Shown here one piece after another: positions 16,486-26,030 of a stretch of 33,791 nucleotides of DNA (within the stretch, counting starts at the first letter, position 1; the number at the start of each line of letters is the position of its first letter). Origin of the DNA: Accumulibacter sp. (lineage in GTDB: Bacteria; Pseudomonadota; Gammaproteobacteria; Burkholderiales; Rhodocyclaceae). The translations under genes and the position numbers were made by a program. The notes below the pieces were generated by a model that saw nothing but the letters and a program-made list of their open reading frames with translations, was not told the DNA's origin and did not search any database. The stretch is from assembly GCA_020049495.1 (NCBI GenBank), contig JAIFKU010000110.1, positions 1-33,791 of the forward strand. Direction: 5' to 3'.

Positions 16486-18195
16486 CTAGGGCCGTGTTGT
16501 GCCGTCACCCGCGCCTTCAACGAGCATGTCGGGAAGTGAGGCCGCTGATTTTGCCCTGCCATCGCGACGATAAAGGTGAAACAGTTCACTTTCACGACGA
16601 TCCCCGGGCCGTCTGCTTTCCCAGACCCGGCGCCATCCGGCCGCCGAAATGGCCGCAGGGTCACGAAATTCGCCTTGCACCAGCAGCCAGTTGCAACGTT
16701 CTGCGCCTGCGTTCTTCAGCGGAATGGTACGGATTCCATTGAAGTAATCCAGCGTCGCCAGAATGGCATCGGGCAGATTGGCATTGGCGATACAGCCGAC
16801 TTTGGCGGGCAAGGCTTTGGCCAGAGAGGCAGAGAGCGGGCGGTACGTCTTGCCGTAGTCGATCCAGGGCATCCAGAGCGCCGCGATGAGCAGCCAGAAC
16901 AGGGTCAGCCCGGCCATCCAGTGCATGATGCCGCGCATCGGTGAGCGCGGGCTGGTGACGATCAGCCAGAACCAGATGATTGTCACCAGGACCGAGAAGG
17001 CACAGGCGATCAGGCTGAAGTGGCCAATGAAGCCGGGTTCAAGGCGTACGGCCTGACGCGCCAGTCGCTCCGGCCAGCCAAAGACCATGGCGCTCCAGAC
17101 AATCCAGACGAGCGTGGCAAAAATGCTGAAGACCATCATGCCGAACCAGTCGAAGGCGTTCGCCGCGCCGCGGCGCAGGGTGGCAACTCCGGGTACGGCC
17201 AGCAGCACCAGCGGGGGCAGGAGAAGCAAGGCCGGAGCACTGTGCAGTTTCACGCCGAGGCCAAGCAGGAGCAGTACCAACAGGAAGGAAAGGATCGGGA
17301 GCAGCAGCGGCCGGGTACGGAGAACGCGACGTTTTGACCATAAGGCCCATGCCGCCAGCGGGAGCGCGGGCCAGGCGTACCACAGCAACAGGTTGAGGTA
17401 GCGCAGGATGTTGGCGAAGGGTTGCACGCTCAGGATCAGGGGATCCAGTTCGCCACGCAGGAAATCCGCAAGATACTGCGGCGCGGCCATCTGCAGGGGG
17501 ATCAACCACAAGGCGCAAAGCAGTACAGCCAGGAGCATGGCCAGAGCGAGGAACAGCGAGCTTCTTTTCCTGTCCTCGGCTTGCCACAGGGCAATGAAGG
17601 TAACCGGCAGCAAGCTCAATACCGGCAACAGTCCGTTGGCGAGGAAACCCAGTGCGAGCGAGGCCCCATAGACCATGGACGCCAGGCCGGGGCGGCGTGG
17701 CAGCAGCGTCAATGCCCAGTAAACGGCCGTGTGTGCGGTTAGCGCCGCCAGCATGGGCTGTGCTTCGTGCGCGTGAAACAGGAAGCCTATGCTTCCAGCA
17801 AGAATCAGCGGTGCGGCGGCAGCATAGTCCTTGCCGTGCAATTCACGTGCGGCAAGGAGAATGAACTCGAGCGCCAGCAGGGTAAACAGGCCGCTGGCCA
17901 GACGCGCGGCTTCATGCTCCTGCAGCAGCCAGGAAAAAAGTTTGCCGAAACCGGCGGCAACCCAGTAATAAAGCGGGGCGTCAGGGTAGGCTTGACCGGC
18001 AAGATGAGGCATCAGCCAGTGGCCACTGGTCAACATGTCGTGCACGATCCCGATCGAGATGGCGTCGTCGGTTTTCCACGGGTCGTGACCGATCAGTCCG
18101 GTGAAGATGTAGAGCGAAAGCAGAATGCCCAGCGCCCAGCCGCTGGGCGGCAGGGTAATCCCCTTGAAGCGTGGATGTTCCGGGAGAAAAGGCAT
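16486..18195 (-). CDS. GT39/ArnT-like membrane glycosyltransferase
   Basis: 569 residues with about 11-12 hydrophobic helices. The first periplasmic loop carries the acidic motif HDPWKTDDA near residue 37, the position where GT39/GT83 (PMT, ArnT) enzymes hold the catalytic Asp; YPDAPLYYW follows. These enzymes use polyprenyl-phosphate sugars to modify lipid A, proteins or glycans; substrate unknown. The C-terminal periplasmic part has two cysteines (GCIANANLPD and ERCNWLLVQGEF). It is convergent with orn and lies downstream of the rpmE terminator. Confidence 0.85.
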   Translation of the reverse strand: MPFLPEHPRFKGITLPPSGWALGILLSLYIFTGLIGHDPWKTDDAISIGIVHDMLTSGHWLMPHLAGQAYPDAPLYYWVAAGFGKLFSWLLQEHEAARLASGLFTLLALEFILLAARELHGKDYAAAAPLILAGSIGFLFHAHEAQPMLAALTAHTAVYWALTLLPRRPGLASMVYGASLALGFLANGLLPVLSLLPVTFIALWQAEDRKRSSLFLALAMLLAVLLCALWLIPLQMAAPQYLADFLRGELDPLILSVQPFANILRYLNLLLWYAWPALPLAAWALWSKRRVLRTRPLLLPILSFLLVLLLLGLGVKLHSAPALLLLPPLVLLAVPGVATLRRGAANAFDWFGMMVFSIFATLVWIVWSAMVFGWPERLARQAVRLEPGFIGHFSLIACAFSVLVTIIWFWLIVTSPRSPMRGIMHWMAGLTLFWLLIAALWMPWIDYGKTYRPLSASLAKALPAKVGCIANANLPDAILATLDYFNGIRTIPLKNAGAERCNWLLVQGEFRDPAAISAAGWRRVWESRRPGDRRESELFHLYRRDGRAKSAASLPDMLVEGAGDGTTRP

Positions 18196-18231
18196 GGCTG
18201 GGTCGGGGTTTGAAGGATTTCCGTTGGCCTA

Positions 18232-18262
18232 AATGAAAAAGGCAGCCCTGCGGCTGCCTTTT
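18232..18262 (-). terminator. Rho-independent terminator of rpmE
   Basis: GGCAGCC (18241-18247), loop CTGC, GGCTGCC (18252-18258). It is flanked by A5 on the left and T4 on the right, so it can work in both directions. On the minus strand the stem is followed by TTTTTCATTT, fitting termination after rpmE. Confidence 0.85.
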
Positions 18263-18291
18263 GCTGAGTCCGCGTGAACTCGGGGTCTGGC

Positions 18292-18507
18292 TCAGGCCGG
18301 CTTGTGCATCGCGCCGTACTTCCTGTTGAATTTCTCGACGCGGCCGGCTGTATCGATGATTTTCTGCTTGCCGGTGTAGAACGGATGGCAGGCAGAACAC
18401 ACTTCGATGTGAAGTGCTTTCTTCATGGTCGACATGGTCTTGAACACGCTGCCGCAGGAGCAGGTGACTTCGATTTCGTTGTAATCAGGGTGGATCTTGG
18501 ATTTCAT
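18292..18507 (-). CDS. rpmE: 50S ribosomal protein L31
   Basis: 71 residues from [20 protein letters not shown]. It is the zinc-binding (C+) type, with the cysteines CSCG and [10 protein letters not shown]. The frame is open further upstream, but the conserved MK-IHP start at 18507 is clear. It follows rho on the same strand, with its own promoter in the gap. Confidence 0.97.
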   Translation of the reverse strand: MKSKIHPDYNEIEVTCSCGSVFKTMSTMKKALHIEVCSACHPFYTGKQKIIDTAGRVEKFNRKYGAMHKPA

Positions 18508-18589
18508 CTGGAGAAATTCCTGTAAGTCAAATCTAGCCGGCTCGATGTAGACACGGATTACTTCGGTGACCGGCTCCGGAAAACGCGCA

Positions 18590-18618
18590 ATTATCCTTGA
18601 TTCTTTTGCAATTTGCAA
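18590..18618 (-). promoter_or_regulatory. Sigma-70-like promoter for rpmE
   Basis: On the minus strand TTGCAA (18618-18613), 17-bp spacer, GATAAT (18595-18590). It lies just after the rho stop and about 80 bases before the rpmE ATG. Confidence 0.55.
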
Positions 18619-18628
18619 TCAAGTGTGA

Positions 18629-19882
18629 TCAACGCCGCATTGAATCGAAGAACTCGCCGTTGTTTTTCGTGGCCTTGATTTTATCCAGCAGGAATTCCAT
18701 CGCTTCGAGGTCGTCCATGTTGTAGAGCAACTTGCGCAGCACCCACATTTTTTGCAGGACGTCGGGCATGAGCAGCAGTTCTTCGCGACGGGTACCGGAA
18801 CGATTGACGTTGATTGCCGGATAAACGCGCTTTTCGGCCATGCGCCCGAGGTGAATTTCCAGGTTGCCGGTGCCCTTGAATTCTTCGTAGATCACGTCGT
18901 CCATGCGGCTGCCAGTGTCGATCAGCGCGGTGGCGATGATGGTCAGCGAGCCGCCTTCTTCGATGTTGCGTGCGGCGCCGAAGAAACGCTTCGGCTTCTG
19001 CAGGGCGTTGGCATCGACACCGCCGGTCAGGACCTTGCCGGAAGCCGGTTGTACGGTGTTGTAGGCACGCGCCAGACGGGTGATTGAGTCGAGCAGGATG
19101 ACCACGTCCTTCTTGTGCTCGACCAGGCGCTTGGCCTTTTCGATGACCATTTCGGCGACCTGCACGTGGCGCGTGGCCGGTTCGTCGAAGGTCGATGCGA
19201 CCACTTCGCCGCGCACCGAGCGCGTCATTTCGGTCACTTCTTCCGGGCGTTCGTCGATCAGCAGGACGATCAGCGTCACGTCGGGATGATTGGTGGTAAT
19301 GGCGTGAGCGATGTGCTGCATCATCACTGTCTTGCCGCTCTTCGGGCTGGAGACCAGCAGGCCGCGCTGGCCTTTGCCGATCGGCGCGATGATGTCGATG
19401 ATGCGACTGGTAATGTTTTCCTCGCCGCGGATATCGCGCTCGAGTTTCATGTGTTCGGCCGGATGCAGCGGCGTCAGGTTTTCGAACAGGATCTTGTTCT
19501 TCGAGGCTTCCGGCGCCTCGCCATTGATCTTGTCGACCTTGACCAGCGCGAAGTAGCGCTCGCCGTCCTTCGGTGTGCGGATTTCGCCTTCAATGGTGTC
19601 GCCGGTGTGCAGATTGAAGCGGCGGATCTGGCTCGGGCTGACGTAGATGTCGTCGGTACTGGCCAGATACGACGTGTCGGGTGAGCGCAGGAAACCGAAG
19701 CCATCGGGCAGCGTTTCAAGCGTGCCGTCACCAAAAATGGTTTCTCCCTTTTTGGCTTGATTCTTGAGCAGCGCGAAGATCAGTTCGTGCTTGCGAAGCC
19801 GGTTGGCGCCCTCGATGTCGTTGGTAACGGCCATGTCGAGAAGCTGGCTTACATGATGGGCTTTGAGTTCGGATAGATGCAT
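18629..19882 (-). CDS. rho: Transcription termination factor Rho
   Basis: Hexameric RNA helicase that ends transcription at unstructured C-rich RNA. 417 residues from [15 protein letters not shown] at 19882; a longer frame to 19930 lacks family support. The N-terminal RNA-binding domain has [15 protein letters not shown] and [15 protein letters not shown]. Walker A is SPKSGKT (about 179-185), Walker B is [16 protein letters not shown], and the secondary RNA-site loops include [17 protein letters not shown]. The order trxA-rho-rpmE is standard. The 190-nt leader after trxA shows no gene and may hold autoregulatory signals. Confidence 0.98.
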   Translation of the reverse strand: MHLSELKAHHVSQLLDMAVTNDIEGANRLRKHELIFALLKNQAKKGETIFGDGTLETLPDGFGFLRSPDTSYLASTDDIYVSPSQIRRFNLHTGDTIEGEIRTPKDGERYFALVKVDKINGEAPEASKNKILFENLTPLHPAEHMKLERDIRGEENITSRIIDIIAPIGKGQRGLLVSSPKSGKTVMMQHIAHAITTNHPDVTLIVLLIDERPEEVTEMTRSVRGEVVASTFDEPATRHVQVAEMVIEKAKRLVEHKKDVVILLDSITRLARAYNTVQPASGKVLTGGVDANALQKPKRFFGAARNIEEGGSLTIIATALIDTGSRMDDVIYEEFKGTGNLEIHLGRMAEKRVYPAINVNRSGTRREELLLMPDVLQKMWVLRKLLYNMDDLEAMEFLLDKIKATKNNGEFFDSMRR

Positions 19883-20072
19883 GAGTGGATAGAAAGCAGA
19901 AAAATGAAGGAAGCGTGGTGCGCTTGGCATTGTCGCGAAAGAGTCGCGTACGAGGAGGGTTTTGGCTACTGCCGGACTTGCTACGACTGAAGATTACGCC
20001 TGAAAGTTCGGTGCGGGCTTTCCTGTAAGCAGGTGCCGCTCTGTTCGAACCTTCAGGTGCAGGGTATCGACT

Positions 20073-20399
20073 TTACAGATTGCTGTCAATGAAAGCCGCG
20101 AGCTGGGATTTGGAGAGGGCGCCAACCTTGGTGGCTTCAACGTTACCGTTCTTGAACAGCATCAGCGTGGGAATGCCGCGCACGCCATAACCGGCTGGGG
20201 TGGTCTGGTTGTCGTCGATGTTCAGTTTGGCGACTTTCAGGCGACCGGCGTATTCCTTGGCGATTTCATCAAGAATCGGCGCAATCATCTTGCACGGGCC
20301 GCACCATTCGGCCCAGTAATCGACCAGTACGGGTTGCTGCGCTTGCAGAACCTCGGCGGCAAAAGTATCGTCAGTGACGTAGTGGATGTGTTCGCTCAT
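20073..20399 (-). CDS. trxA: Thioredoxin
   Basis: 108 residues from [13 protein letters not shown]. Active site WCGPC (Cys33, Cys36) and the cis-proline in GIPT (Pro77) are intact. It reduces cytoplasmic disulfides. An AGAGG precedes the ATG. It is upstream of rho on the same strand. The gap to the divergent DUF6394 gene (20400-20729) holds promoters for both directions. Confidence 0.97.
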   Translation of the reverse strand: MSEHIHYVTDDTFAAEVLQAQQPVLVDYWAEWCGPCKMIAPILDEIAKEYAGRLKVAKLNIDDNQTTPAGYGVRGIPTLMLFKNGNVEATKVGALSKSQLAAFIDSNL

Positions 20400-20667
20400 T
20401 GGATGCCTCTTGGGTAACAGAGATGGGAGGGGAGGGCAGATGCCTGGAGGGGTACGACCAAATTTAACCCTTATCGTAGCTAAAAAACAGCTGCATGGGA
20501 AGCAAATGCCATTGACGATGATCGAGGTGATCAAATTGTGACTTTACGGGTATTGCCGGAAGCGGGCAATAACAGTTAAGAGAATCTGAATTTCCTGCTG
20601 GCTGTGACAGAAGTTTTCTGTAGCGAGAGCCGGTCTCCAGTTTCTACGCGATTGTTTCGCATGGACA

Positions 20668-20696
20668 TTTACATCCCGATGACAGGCCCGTATGAT
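20668..20696 (+). promoter_or_regulatory. Sigma-70-like promoter for the DUF6394 / potassium channel operon
   Basis: TTTACA (20668-20673), 17-bp spacer, TATGAT (20691-20696). The start site would be near 20703, with GGGAG before the ATG at 20730. Confidence 0.6.
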
Positions 20697-20729
20697 GCAT
20701 TGTCAACATAACGGGAGCAGATCGGAACC

Positions 20730-21113
20730 ATGAATCTGGAAAAAGTCATTTTTGGTTTTTTTATCATTCTGGCGTGTACGCTTAATTTCGGCTTCTTTAT
20801 CGGTGAAATTGATAACATTCACTTGCATGATGCCGGACATCTGTTTGCAGCCGTTGTGGTCAATCTGATTGCGCTGGTGATGAAGTTCGGTGATCGGACG
20901 CATATCGGCGCCACTCATCTGGCGACCAGTCTGGTGGCCATGTTGCAGCTTCTGGCCGCCTCCTTCGTCTGGATGTGGCATGTCAATATCAGTCAAGCCG
21001 CGATGACCGGCGATACCATGTCGACCATCGTTTCGCTCAGTGCTGGCGCCCTTGTTGCGAATATCATTTCGGTGATTCTGCTGATCAGTGAAACCCTGCG
21101 CCAGACGCGCTGA
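20730..21113 (+). CDS. DUF6394 family membrane protein
   Basis: 127 residues, nearly all hydrophobic, with four predicted helices (about 5-27, 36-52, 62-86 and 98-121). Short charged or histidine-bearing loops lie between them (EIDNIHLHDAGH, KFGDRTHIGATH). I recall DUF6394 proteins being encoded next to RCK-type potassium channels, as here with a 12-bp gap to the channel gene. A role as channel accessory subunit is inference from context only. Confidence 0.75.
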   Translation: MNLEKVIFGFFIILACTLNFGFFIGEIDNIHLHDAGHLFAAVVVNLIALVMKFGDRTHIGATHLATSLVAMLQLLAASFVWMWHVNISQAAMTGDTMSTIVSLSAGALVANIISVILLISETLRQTR

Positions 21114-21125
21114 CGGAAACAAGGC

Positions 21126-22829
21126 GTGAACGAGGTTCTGTTCGTTATTCTGCGCCGGCTACGCCGGCCGCTGATTGTACTGATCATTGCCTATGCCATT
21201 TCGGTATGGGGGCTGGTGCTGATACCAGGGATGGACAAAAGCGGAAATGTCGTCCATCTCGGTTTTTTTCACGCGCTGTACATCATTAGCTATACCGCAA
21301 CGACAATCGGATTCGGCGAAATCCCCTACGAGTTCACTGATCCGCAACGCGTCTGGACTGTCGTATGCATCTACTTGTGCGTGGTTTCATGGGCCTACGC
21401 CCTCGGGAGCATTTTCCATTTGTCGCAAGATCAGACCTTGCGTGATGCAATTGCCCGGCGGCGCTTTGCCTTACGGGTCTTTGCCCTGCAGGAGCCGTTT
21501 GTCCTGATTGTCGGTTATGGCCAGAGTGGAATCATGCTGGCCCGGATGCTGGATAGAATGGGACAACGCATGGTCATTGTCGAAATGCGTGCAGAGCGGG
21601 CTGCCCGTATCGAGATAGAGGAATTCGAGTATTCCCCGTTGTTCCTGTCTGCAGATGGTCGTTTGCCCGATGTTCTGGTCGATGCCGGAGTGACCCACAG
21701 CAAGTGCGTGGCCATGGTAGCGCTGGCGGGAAATGACGATAGCAACCAGTCGGTAGCGATTGGCGGCACGGTGCTCAATCCTTCGTTGCGCATCATTGCC
21801 AGAGTACATACCAAGATTGCGCAAGCCAATCTTGATTCATTCAGGAATATTGAACTGGTCAACCCCTTTCAGATATTTGCCAATAACATCAACCTGGATA
21901 TGGGATCGCCAGAGAAACTGCGGGTGATCGAATGGCTTTCCGGACTGCCTGGGGGGATGCGTCCGGATTCACTCAATCTCCCGAAAGGCCATTGGCTAGT
22001 CTGCGGGACAGGCAGTTTATCCCAATACTTCGTGTCAGCACTGGAAAATGCGGGGGTCACCTGTTCTGTCGTCAATATCGATCTGATAAAACAAGGCGAT
22101 ACTCATGTACTGCAATCTCAAGGCGTAGTCTTTCAGGACATGTTGTCTGCGGGGATTGAAAAGGCTGTCGGGCTGGTTGTGTGTACCGAAAGTGATTCGG
22201 TCAATCTGGCAACCGTCACACGCGCCCGTTCGATCAACTCGAAACTGTATGTGGTTATCCGACAGGTAAATGTGGCCAACGCCAGCCTGATCGATGCTTC
22301 AATGGCGAACCTGCGCTTTATCAAAGCAGAAGTGGTTTCCCACAAGGCTCGCCAACTTCTGACTTCTCCCTTGCTGATCCGTTTCCTCAAATATCTTGAC
22401 CAGGACTCAGGTGAAATGGCGAAACAAACCGGAGCGCTTCTGGAAAAGCAAGTTGGAGACAAAGTTCCATTCATGTGGGGATTCGATTGCTATGCTTCCT
22501 TCGCCGGTTTGCGGGAAGCGCTGGCGCCAGAAGTCCAGCCTCCATTTTCGATCGGCGATCTGCTGATGAACCCGGAAAACCCACCCGAACGTATCAATGC
22601 GGTGCCTCTGCTCCTTTTGCGCAAGGAATTGGAGTTCCCTTTGCCGCCGGAAGATACCCCTCTTCTGTCAGGTGACAGGATCTTGTTTGCCGGGCGACGT
22701 GGTGAAGGGGAGGTGCAGAAGCGCTTTCTCCTTGAGCCCAGTCCTCTGGCTTTTGTCCGGACGGGGCTCGAGCCGCCGCGCAGCTGGTTGTTCCGGCACC
22801 TGGTCCGGCGGCGCGGGACGAAAGTTTAG
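21126..22829 (+). CDS. Potassium channel protein with two TrkA-N/RCK domains
   Basis: 567 residues from a GTG at 21126. Two membrane helices (about 16-34 and 77-97) flank a pore with selectivity filter TTIGFG (59-64), the T-x-G-F/Y-G type. Cytosolic RCK1 begins VLIVGYGQSGIMLARML (from about 127), a Rossmann nucleotide site. A second TrkA-N domain starts WLVCGTGSLSQYFVSAL near residue 290. A TrkA-C-like tail holds LLSGDRILFAGRRG. It probably conducts K+ across the inner membrane, gated by NAD(H), nucleotides or ions. It forms an operon with the DUF6394 gene. Confidence 0.9.
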   Translation: MNEVLFVILRRLRRPLIVLIIAYAISVWGLVLIPGMDKSGNVVHLGFFHALYIISYTATTIGFGEIPYEFTDPQRVWTVVCIYLCVVSWAYALGSIFHLSQDQTLRDAIARRRFALRVFALQEPFVLIVGYGQSGIMLARMLDRMGQRMVIVEMRAERAARIEIEEFEYSPLFLSADGRLPDVLVDAGVTHSKCVAMVALAGNDDSNQSVAIGGTVLNPSLRIIARVHTKIAQANLDSFRNIELVNPFQIFANNINLDMGSPEKLRVIEWLSGLPGGMRPDSLNLPKGHWLVCGTGSLSQYFVSALENAGVTCSVVNIDLIKQGDTHVLQSQGVVFQDMLSAGIEKAVGLVVCTESDSVNLATVTRARSINSKLYVVIRQVNVANASLIDASMANLRFIKAEVVSHKARQLLTSPLLIRFLKYLDQDSGEMAKQTGALLEKQVGDKVPFMWGFDCYASFAGLREALAPEVQPPFSIGDLLMNPENPPERINAVPLLLLRKELEFPLPPEDTPLLSGDRILFAGRRGEGEVQKRFLLEPSPLAFVRTGLEPPRSWLFRHLVRRRGTKV

Positions 22830-22916
22830 CAATTACCTTTGTAGCATTGTGGGCAAGAACCGTTTGGCGTGACAAATGCGCTATAGTTTTTCTTCCGTAA
22901 CCAAGCGAGACGCAAA

Positions 22917-23240
22917 ATGGCCTACGTTGTTACCGAGAACTGCATCAAGTGCAAATATACGGATTGCGTCGATGTCTGCCCCGTCGACTGCTTTCACGAG
23001 GGCCCCAATTTTCTGGCGATTGACCCCGAGGAGTGCATTGATTGCACGCTTTGCGTGGCCGAGTGTCCGGCGGAGGCCATCTTTGCCGAAGATGACGTGC
23101 CGGATACACAGCGCCGATTCATCGCGCTGAATGCCGAGATGGTCAAGGTCTGGCCGGTGATCACCGAGCGCCGCAAACCGCCGGCCGATGCCGACGAGTG
23201 GAATGGCAAGCCGGACAAGCTCGATCAACTCGAGCGCTGA
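22917..23240 (+). CDS. fdxA: Ferredoxin FdxA, 7Fe type
   Basis: 107 residues, small electron carrier with a [3Fe-4S] and a [4Fe-4S] cluster. Cysteines at 9, 17, 21, 40, 43, 46 and 50 follow the FdxA pattern ([19 protein letters not shown] and [13 protein letters not shown]), with extra cysteines 12 and 25. The C-terminal helix [17 protein letters not shown] is typical of the Azotobacter FdI family. A TATAGT at 22882-22887 could be the -10; the -35 is unclear. Confidence 0.96.
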   Translation: MAYVVTENCIKCKYTDCVDVCPVDCFHEGPNFLAIDPEECIDCTLCVAECPAEAIFAEDDVPDTQRRFIALNAEMVKVWPVITERRKPPADADEWNGKPDKLDQLER

Positions 23241-23258
23241 GTCTGCTCTCCTGTATCC

Positions 23259-26030
23259 ATGCAGCAGACGGCTGACGGGCTGATCTCGACGGCCTTGCCT
23301 GCGGGCGAGGGCTTTCTTGATGTGCTTGCCATCGCCATGCTCGAGCGATGCAGCAAAGCCGTTGCAACGGGTGATCTGTCGTCGCTGGTCATTCTTGTTC
23401 CTGCATTACCGCTCGTCGCCGAACTGCGCTCAGCGCTGTTGCGTACAGCCCCCCGGCCGTTGCTGCTGCCGCGCTTCGATACCCTGAATCACTGGGTCCA
23501 GTCGGCGCCTGTGGCCGGAATTCCCGAAGCCTTGCCCGATAGCGAGCGACTGGTACTGCTGCACGAAGCCCTGCGCGAACGCGGCTGGTTCGACGAAGCC
23601 GCGCTATGGGGCATTGCCACAGAAATGGCTGCCCTGTTCGATGAATTGACGGCCGCCGCCGTTTTCCTGCCCGCGGACGAAGCGGTGCTGGCCGCGCAAC
23701 TGCAACGGGCCTATGCGTTGCGCTCTTCGTCACCGCTGGCCTTCGAGGCGCGCGTCGTGCATGAGCTTTGGCGCGCGCTGGCGGTCGCCGGGCAAGCTGA
23801 TGCAGCGGCAGTTTACCGGCTGCGTCTGGCGGCTCTGGCGAGGCAGGTTGAGCAGGCGCCTGCGGGATCGCGTCCGCTGCTGGTGCTGCTCGATGCGGCA
23901 CCGGATGAGTCGCTGGCCCCTGCCGAGCGCGATTTCCTGTCGGCATACGGTTGTTCGCAGCCTTTGTCGGTGTTTCATCCGGCCGTGCGCAGTGCAGCGA
24001 CCTCGCCGCTGATGGCGACGCTGGCGGCGGCGTGGCCGGAATCGCCCTCCGCTCCCTTGTTTGAACGTGCCCTGGCACTGGCAAAACAGCAGCCGGTAAG
24101 CCCGCTTTCCGGCCGTCTGACGCTGGTTCCCGCCAGCGGTCGCGAACAGGAAGCGCAAGCTGCCGTGGCCCAGCTCGGTGCCTGGCTGAATGCCGGGCTG
24201 CGCCGTATCGTGCTGATTACGCAGGATCGATTGAGTGCGCGGCGCGTGCGCGCGCTGCTCGAACGCGAAGGCGTCCTGGTCAGCGACGAAACGGGCTGGA
24301 AACTCTCGACCTCCCGTGCTGCAGCGACCGTCGACGCGCTGCTCGAAACGGCAGCCGGCAACGCCTACTACCGCGATCTGCTCGACCTGTGCAAATCGCC
24401 CTACATTTTTTCCGACTGCGACGAGAGCGCACGCAAGGCGGCGGTGTTTTCGCTTGAAGCGGCGATTCGTCAAGCCTCGGTCAAATCCGCTGTGCCGCGC
24501 ATCAGGCGTTGCCTGCTTGAAGCCGACGCTGACCAGGCGCAAGCCATCGGGCTGGCGCTGCTCGACCGCATCGAAGCAGCGACCACCTTGCTGCGCTCGA
24601 AACCCGCACCGCTGGTACGCTGGATCAGCCGCCTGCACAAGGCGCTGGAAGCGCTGGGCGCGCTCGAGCCCTTGCAGCAGGACGCGGCGGGCAAGGTCTT
24701 GCTCGACCTGCTCGAAGTGCGTCGCAGCGAACTCGAAAACAGCGCTGCGCTGTTCTCTTTCGCCGCCTGGCGCGACTGGTTCAACCGCGAACTGGAAGCG
24801 GCCAACTTCCGCGACGGCAGCATCAGCAGCACTATTGTTCTGACACCGCTCAACGCCGTCTGCCTGCGCCGCTTTGAGGCGGCCTTGCTGATCGGCGGTG
24901 ATGCTCGCCAGTTGGCGCCGGCGGCCAATGGCGAGTTCTTCAACCAGTCCGTGCGCCGCGAACTTGGTCTGCGCACGCGCCAGGACGGCGAGCGCGAACT
25001 GCGCCGCGACCTTGAACTGCTGCTGGCCACCGTGCCGCGTGTGACGGTCACCTGGCAATCGGTGCAGAACGGCGAGGCCAACCTGCTGGCACCGGAGCTG
25101 GCGCTGCTTTCGACACTGCATCAATTGGCCTGGAACGACGACCTGCAGCGCTCGCCCCTGCCGGCGCGCGGCGAGGCCGTGCCGGAGGCCGCCAGCGCGC
25201 CGGGCATCAGCACAATGGCGGCACCCGTGGCACCGCTGGCGCTGATTCCGCGCCGCGTCTCGGTGAGCGCTTACGCCAGCCTCGTCGCCTGCCCGTACCG
25301 CTTCTTTGCCCGTCACGTGCTCGGGCTGGGCGAGATGGACGAGGTCAGCGAGGAAATGGGCAAGAGCGATTACGGCGCACTGGTTCATCAGGTGCTGGAG
25401 CGCTTCCACGGGCGCCATCCGGTACTCTCCGAACTCGCCGAGGACAAGGCGCTGTCTGCCTTGCAGGACTGCGTGACCGAAGTCTTTGCATCCGCCATCG
25501 AAGACAATTTTCTGGCCACCGGCTGGCGTCTGCGCTGGGAAAGGCAACTGCTGGCCTACCTCGACTGGCAGCGCGAGCAGGAAGCGCTGGGCTGGCGCTG
25601 GGTGCAGGCTGAAACGCGGGTCAGCCGCGTACTGCCTCTGGACGATGGCTCCAGTGTCGAGCTTTACGGTCGCATTGACCGCATTGACCGGAAGAACAAC
25701 GAAGAATGTGCTTCATTGCTCGACTACAAGACGCAGGCAGCCAAGGAGATCAAAGAGCGTCTGCCGGATGACGTGCAGCTGCCGGCCTACGCGCTGTTGC
25801 ACGGCAAGGCCGCGCAAGCCGCCTATGTCGCGCTCGACGACGAGCGCATCGTGGCCGTGATGGCTGGCCATGAGGAAGCGGCCTTGATGGCCGCGGCGCA
25901 AGCTCAGGGCCAGCGCCTGCAGACGGCCTTCAGCGCGCTGCGCGCCGGGGCGAAACTGCCGGCGCACGGCGTCGACAGCGTGTGCAGGTATTGCGAGATG
26001 AGTGGGCTGTGCCGGAGGGAGTATGCCTGA
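23259..26030 (+). CDS. AddB-like PD-(D/E)XK nuclease, partner of the downstream helicase
   Basis: 923 residues. The N-terminal part is a degenerate helicase-like region (SLVILVPALPLVAELRSALL) with no Walker A GKT seen. The C-terminal nuclease domain starts near ACPYRFFARHVLGLGE. It has the catalytic string YGRIDRID...LLDYKTQ (Asp and Lys of PD-(D/E)XK) and closes with CRYCEMSGLCRREY; with the earlier Cys this fits an AddB-type Fe-S staple. It probably resects double-strand breaks together with the downstream helicase, whose start overlaps this stop by 8 bases. The symbol is left blank because this is an AddB-like variant rather than classical AddB. Confidence 0.85.
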   Translation: MQQTADGLISTALPAGEGFLDVLAIAMLERCSKAVATGDLSSLVILVPALPLVAELRSALLRTAPRPLLLPRFDTLNHWVQSAPVAGIPEALPDSERLVLLHEALRERGWFDEAALWGIATEMAALFDELTAAAVFLPADEAVLAAQLQRAYALRSSSPLAFEARVVHELWRALAVAGQADAAAVYRLRLAALARQVEQAPAGSRPLLVLLDAAPDESLAPAERDFLSAYGCSQPLSVFHPAVRSAATSPLMATLAAAWPESPSAPLFERALALAKQQPVSPLSGRLTLVPASGREQEAQAAVAQLGAWLNAGLRRIVLITQDRLSARRVRALLEREGVLVSDETGWKLSTSRAAATVDALLETAAGNAYYRDLLDLCKSPYIFSDCDESARKAAVFSLEAAIRQASVKSAVPRIRRCLLEADADQAQAIGLALLDRIEAATTLLRSKPAPLVRWISRLHKALEALGALEPLQQDAAGKVLLDLLEVRRSELENSAALFSFAAWRDWFNRELEAANFRDGSISSTIVLTPLNAVCLRRFEAALLIGGDARQLAPAANGEFFNQSVRRELGLRTRQDGERELRRDLELLLATVPRVTVTWQSVQNGEANLLAPELALLSTLHQLAWNDDLQRSPLPARGEAVPEAASAPGISTMAAPVAPLALIPRRVSVSAYASLVACPYRFFARHVLGLGEMDEVSEEMGKSDYGALVHQVLERFHGRHPVLSELAEDKALSALQDCVTEVFASAIEDNFLATGWRLRWERQLLAYLDWQREQEALGWRWVQAETRVSRVLPLDDGSSVELYGRIDRIDRKNNEECASLLDYKTQAAKEIKERLPDDVQLPAYALLHGKAAQAAYVALDDERIVAVMAGHEEAALMAAAQAQGQRLQTAFSALRAGAKLPAHGVDSVCRYCEMSGLCRREYA

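Noticed and set aside
23730-25547. 605-residue open frame on the minus strand inside the AddB-like gene
   Set aside because: Antisense to a gene with clear nuclease motifs; its composition (Arg, Gln, Gly rich) is that of a GC-rich shadow, with no recognisable domain.
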